Positions 6,423 through 6,804 of a stretch of 6,804 bases of DNA are shown here, in pieces. The notes under the pieces are model-generated. The model saw only the letters and a program-made list of their open reading frames with translations, ran no database searches and was not told the origin of the DNA. Each line of letters starts with the position of its first letter. The stretch's first letter is position 1. The position numbers and the translations under genes were made by a program. This stretch comes from Dysgonomonas sp. Its GTDB lineage: Bacteria; Bacteroidota; Bacteroidia; Bacteroidales; Dysgonomonadaceae. The stretch covers positions 1 through 6,804 of the forward strand of contig DQAM01000437.1 in assembly GCA_003523545.1 (NCBI GenBank), in the 5' to 3' direction.

Positions 6423-6804
6423 ATGCAGAGGTTTCTAAAATATTTATTACCGGTTTTTTTCTTCTTTTTTATTTCAGTAAGCCAATATCCTTCTACTGAT
6501 AAGCCAAAAGATAATCCTGACAATGTAGTTATGTCTTCCTGCCAGCAGGCATTTGTAGAAATGGACCTGGAAGGGATCATCAATTATCAGGCATTTGAGC
6601 AGGCATACGAGGGATACAGCAAAATCAAGGATAGAAAAAAGGATATACTGACAGTAGTCGATTTCTCCAAGCCTTCTACCAAAGAACGGTTGTATGTTCT
6701 GGACATGAACCGGAAAAAACTGCTATTTGTTTCCCATGTATCGCATGGAAAAAAGAGCGGAGAAAATTACGCCACATCTTTTTCCAATGTAAACGGTTCT
6801 AACA
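6423..6804 (+). CDS. YkuD_2-family murein L,D-transpeptidase, 3' truncated by window edge
   Basis: The frame opens at ATG 6423 and stays open for 127 codons to the window end. The N-terminus is hydrophobic (LKYLLPVFFFFFISVSQ, residues 5-21), a signal peptide or signal anchor. After a polar linker, residues about 70-127 match the start of the YkuD_2 domain (murein L,D-transpeptidase catalytic domain family): VVDFSKPSTKERLYVLDM (78-95), the HGKKSG block with His108, and FSNVNGSN (120-127). The catalytic Cys, expected in a later His/Cys motif, would lie beyond the window and cannot be checked. By family it should act on peptidoglycan outside the cytoplasm. It lies 34 bases after another L,D-transpeptidase gene and has its own strong promoter, so the two may be made together or at different levels. 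Family call is fairly sure; exact activity in this subfamily is less well known. Confidence 0.85.
   Translation, partial: MQRFLKYLLPVFFFFFISVSQYPSTDKPKDNPDNVVMSSCQQAFVEMDLEGIINYQAFEQAYEGYSKIKDRKKDILTVVDFSKPSTKERLYVLDMNRKKLLFVSHVSHGKKSGENYATSFSNVNGSN

Overview
The window looks like chromosomal DNA from a member of the Bacteroidota, probably of the order Bacteroidales and possibly Dysgonomonas-like (the genus is a guess). Five non-coding stretches carry a perfect match to the Bacteroidota -7 promoter element TAnnTTTG, and the start codons have A/T-rich leaders without clear Shine-Dalgarno sequences. Several genes belong to families typical of the group: a 73-residue acidic DUF2795 protein, a methyltransferase with an HGIHSPFVF N-terminus, a YkuD_2 murein L,D-transpeptidase, and a periplasmic protein with TPR and PD40 repeats. 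Base composition is mixed: sampled 60-base blocks run from about 25-37% GC in the first gene to above 50% inside floA.

Layout. Positions 1-419 (+) hold the 3' part of a retropepsin-like aspartyl protease gene. It meets a convergent operon at a shared bidirectional terminator (461-492). That minus-strand operon reads from right to left: a secreted TPR/PD40-repeat protein (3465-2038), an NfeD-family membrane protein (2023-1520) and the flotillin-like protein FloA (1505-522). The two gaps are 14 bases each and one promoter (3494-3525) precedes the first gene. A 159-base divergent intergenic region separates it from plus-strand genes: a SAM-dependent methyltransferase (3625-4308) and a PduO-type cob(I)alamin adenosyltransferase (4325-4885), 16 bases apart. 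Next come a DUF2795 gene with its own promoter and terminator (4949-5170), a lipoprotein L,D-transpeptidase (5378-6388) and the start of a second, different L,D-transpeptidase of the YkuD_2 family (6423 to the window edge).

Function. Most of the window concerns the cell envelope. FloA and NfeD are expected to form membrane-microdomain assemblies, and the co-transcribed TPR/PD40 protein would sit on the periplasmic side. The tandem transpeptidases would act on peptidoglycan or on protein-peptidoglycan links. The adenosyltransferase makes adenosylcobalamin. No mobile element, CRISPR array, tRNA or rRNA was seen. Nothing here is clearly a new defence or mobile system. The points most worth following are the TPR/PD40-NfeD-FloA operon, the methyltransferase with altered motifs after its SAM-binding site, and the paired transpeptidases with a near-ideal promoter buried in the end of the first gene.
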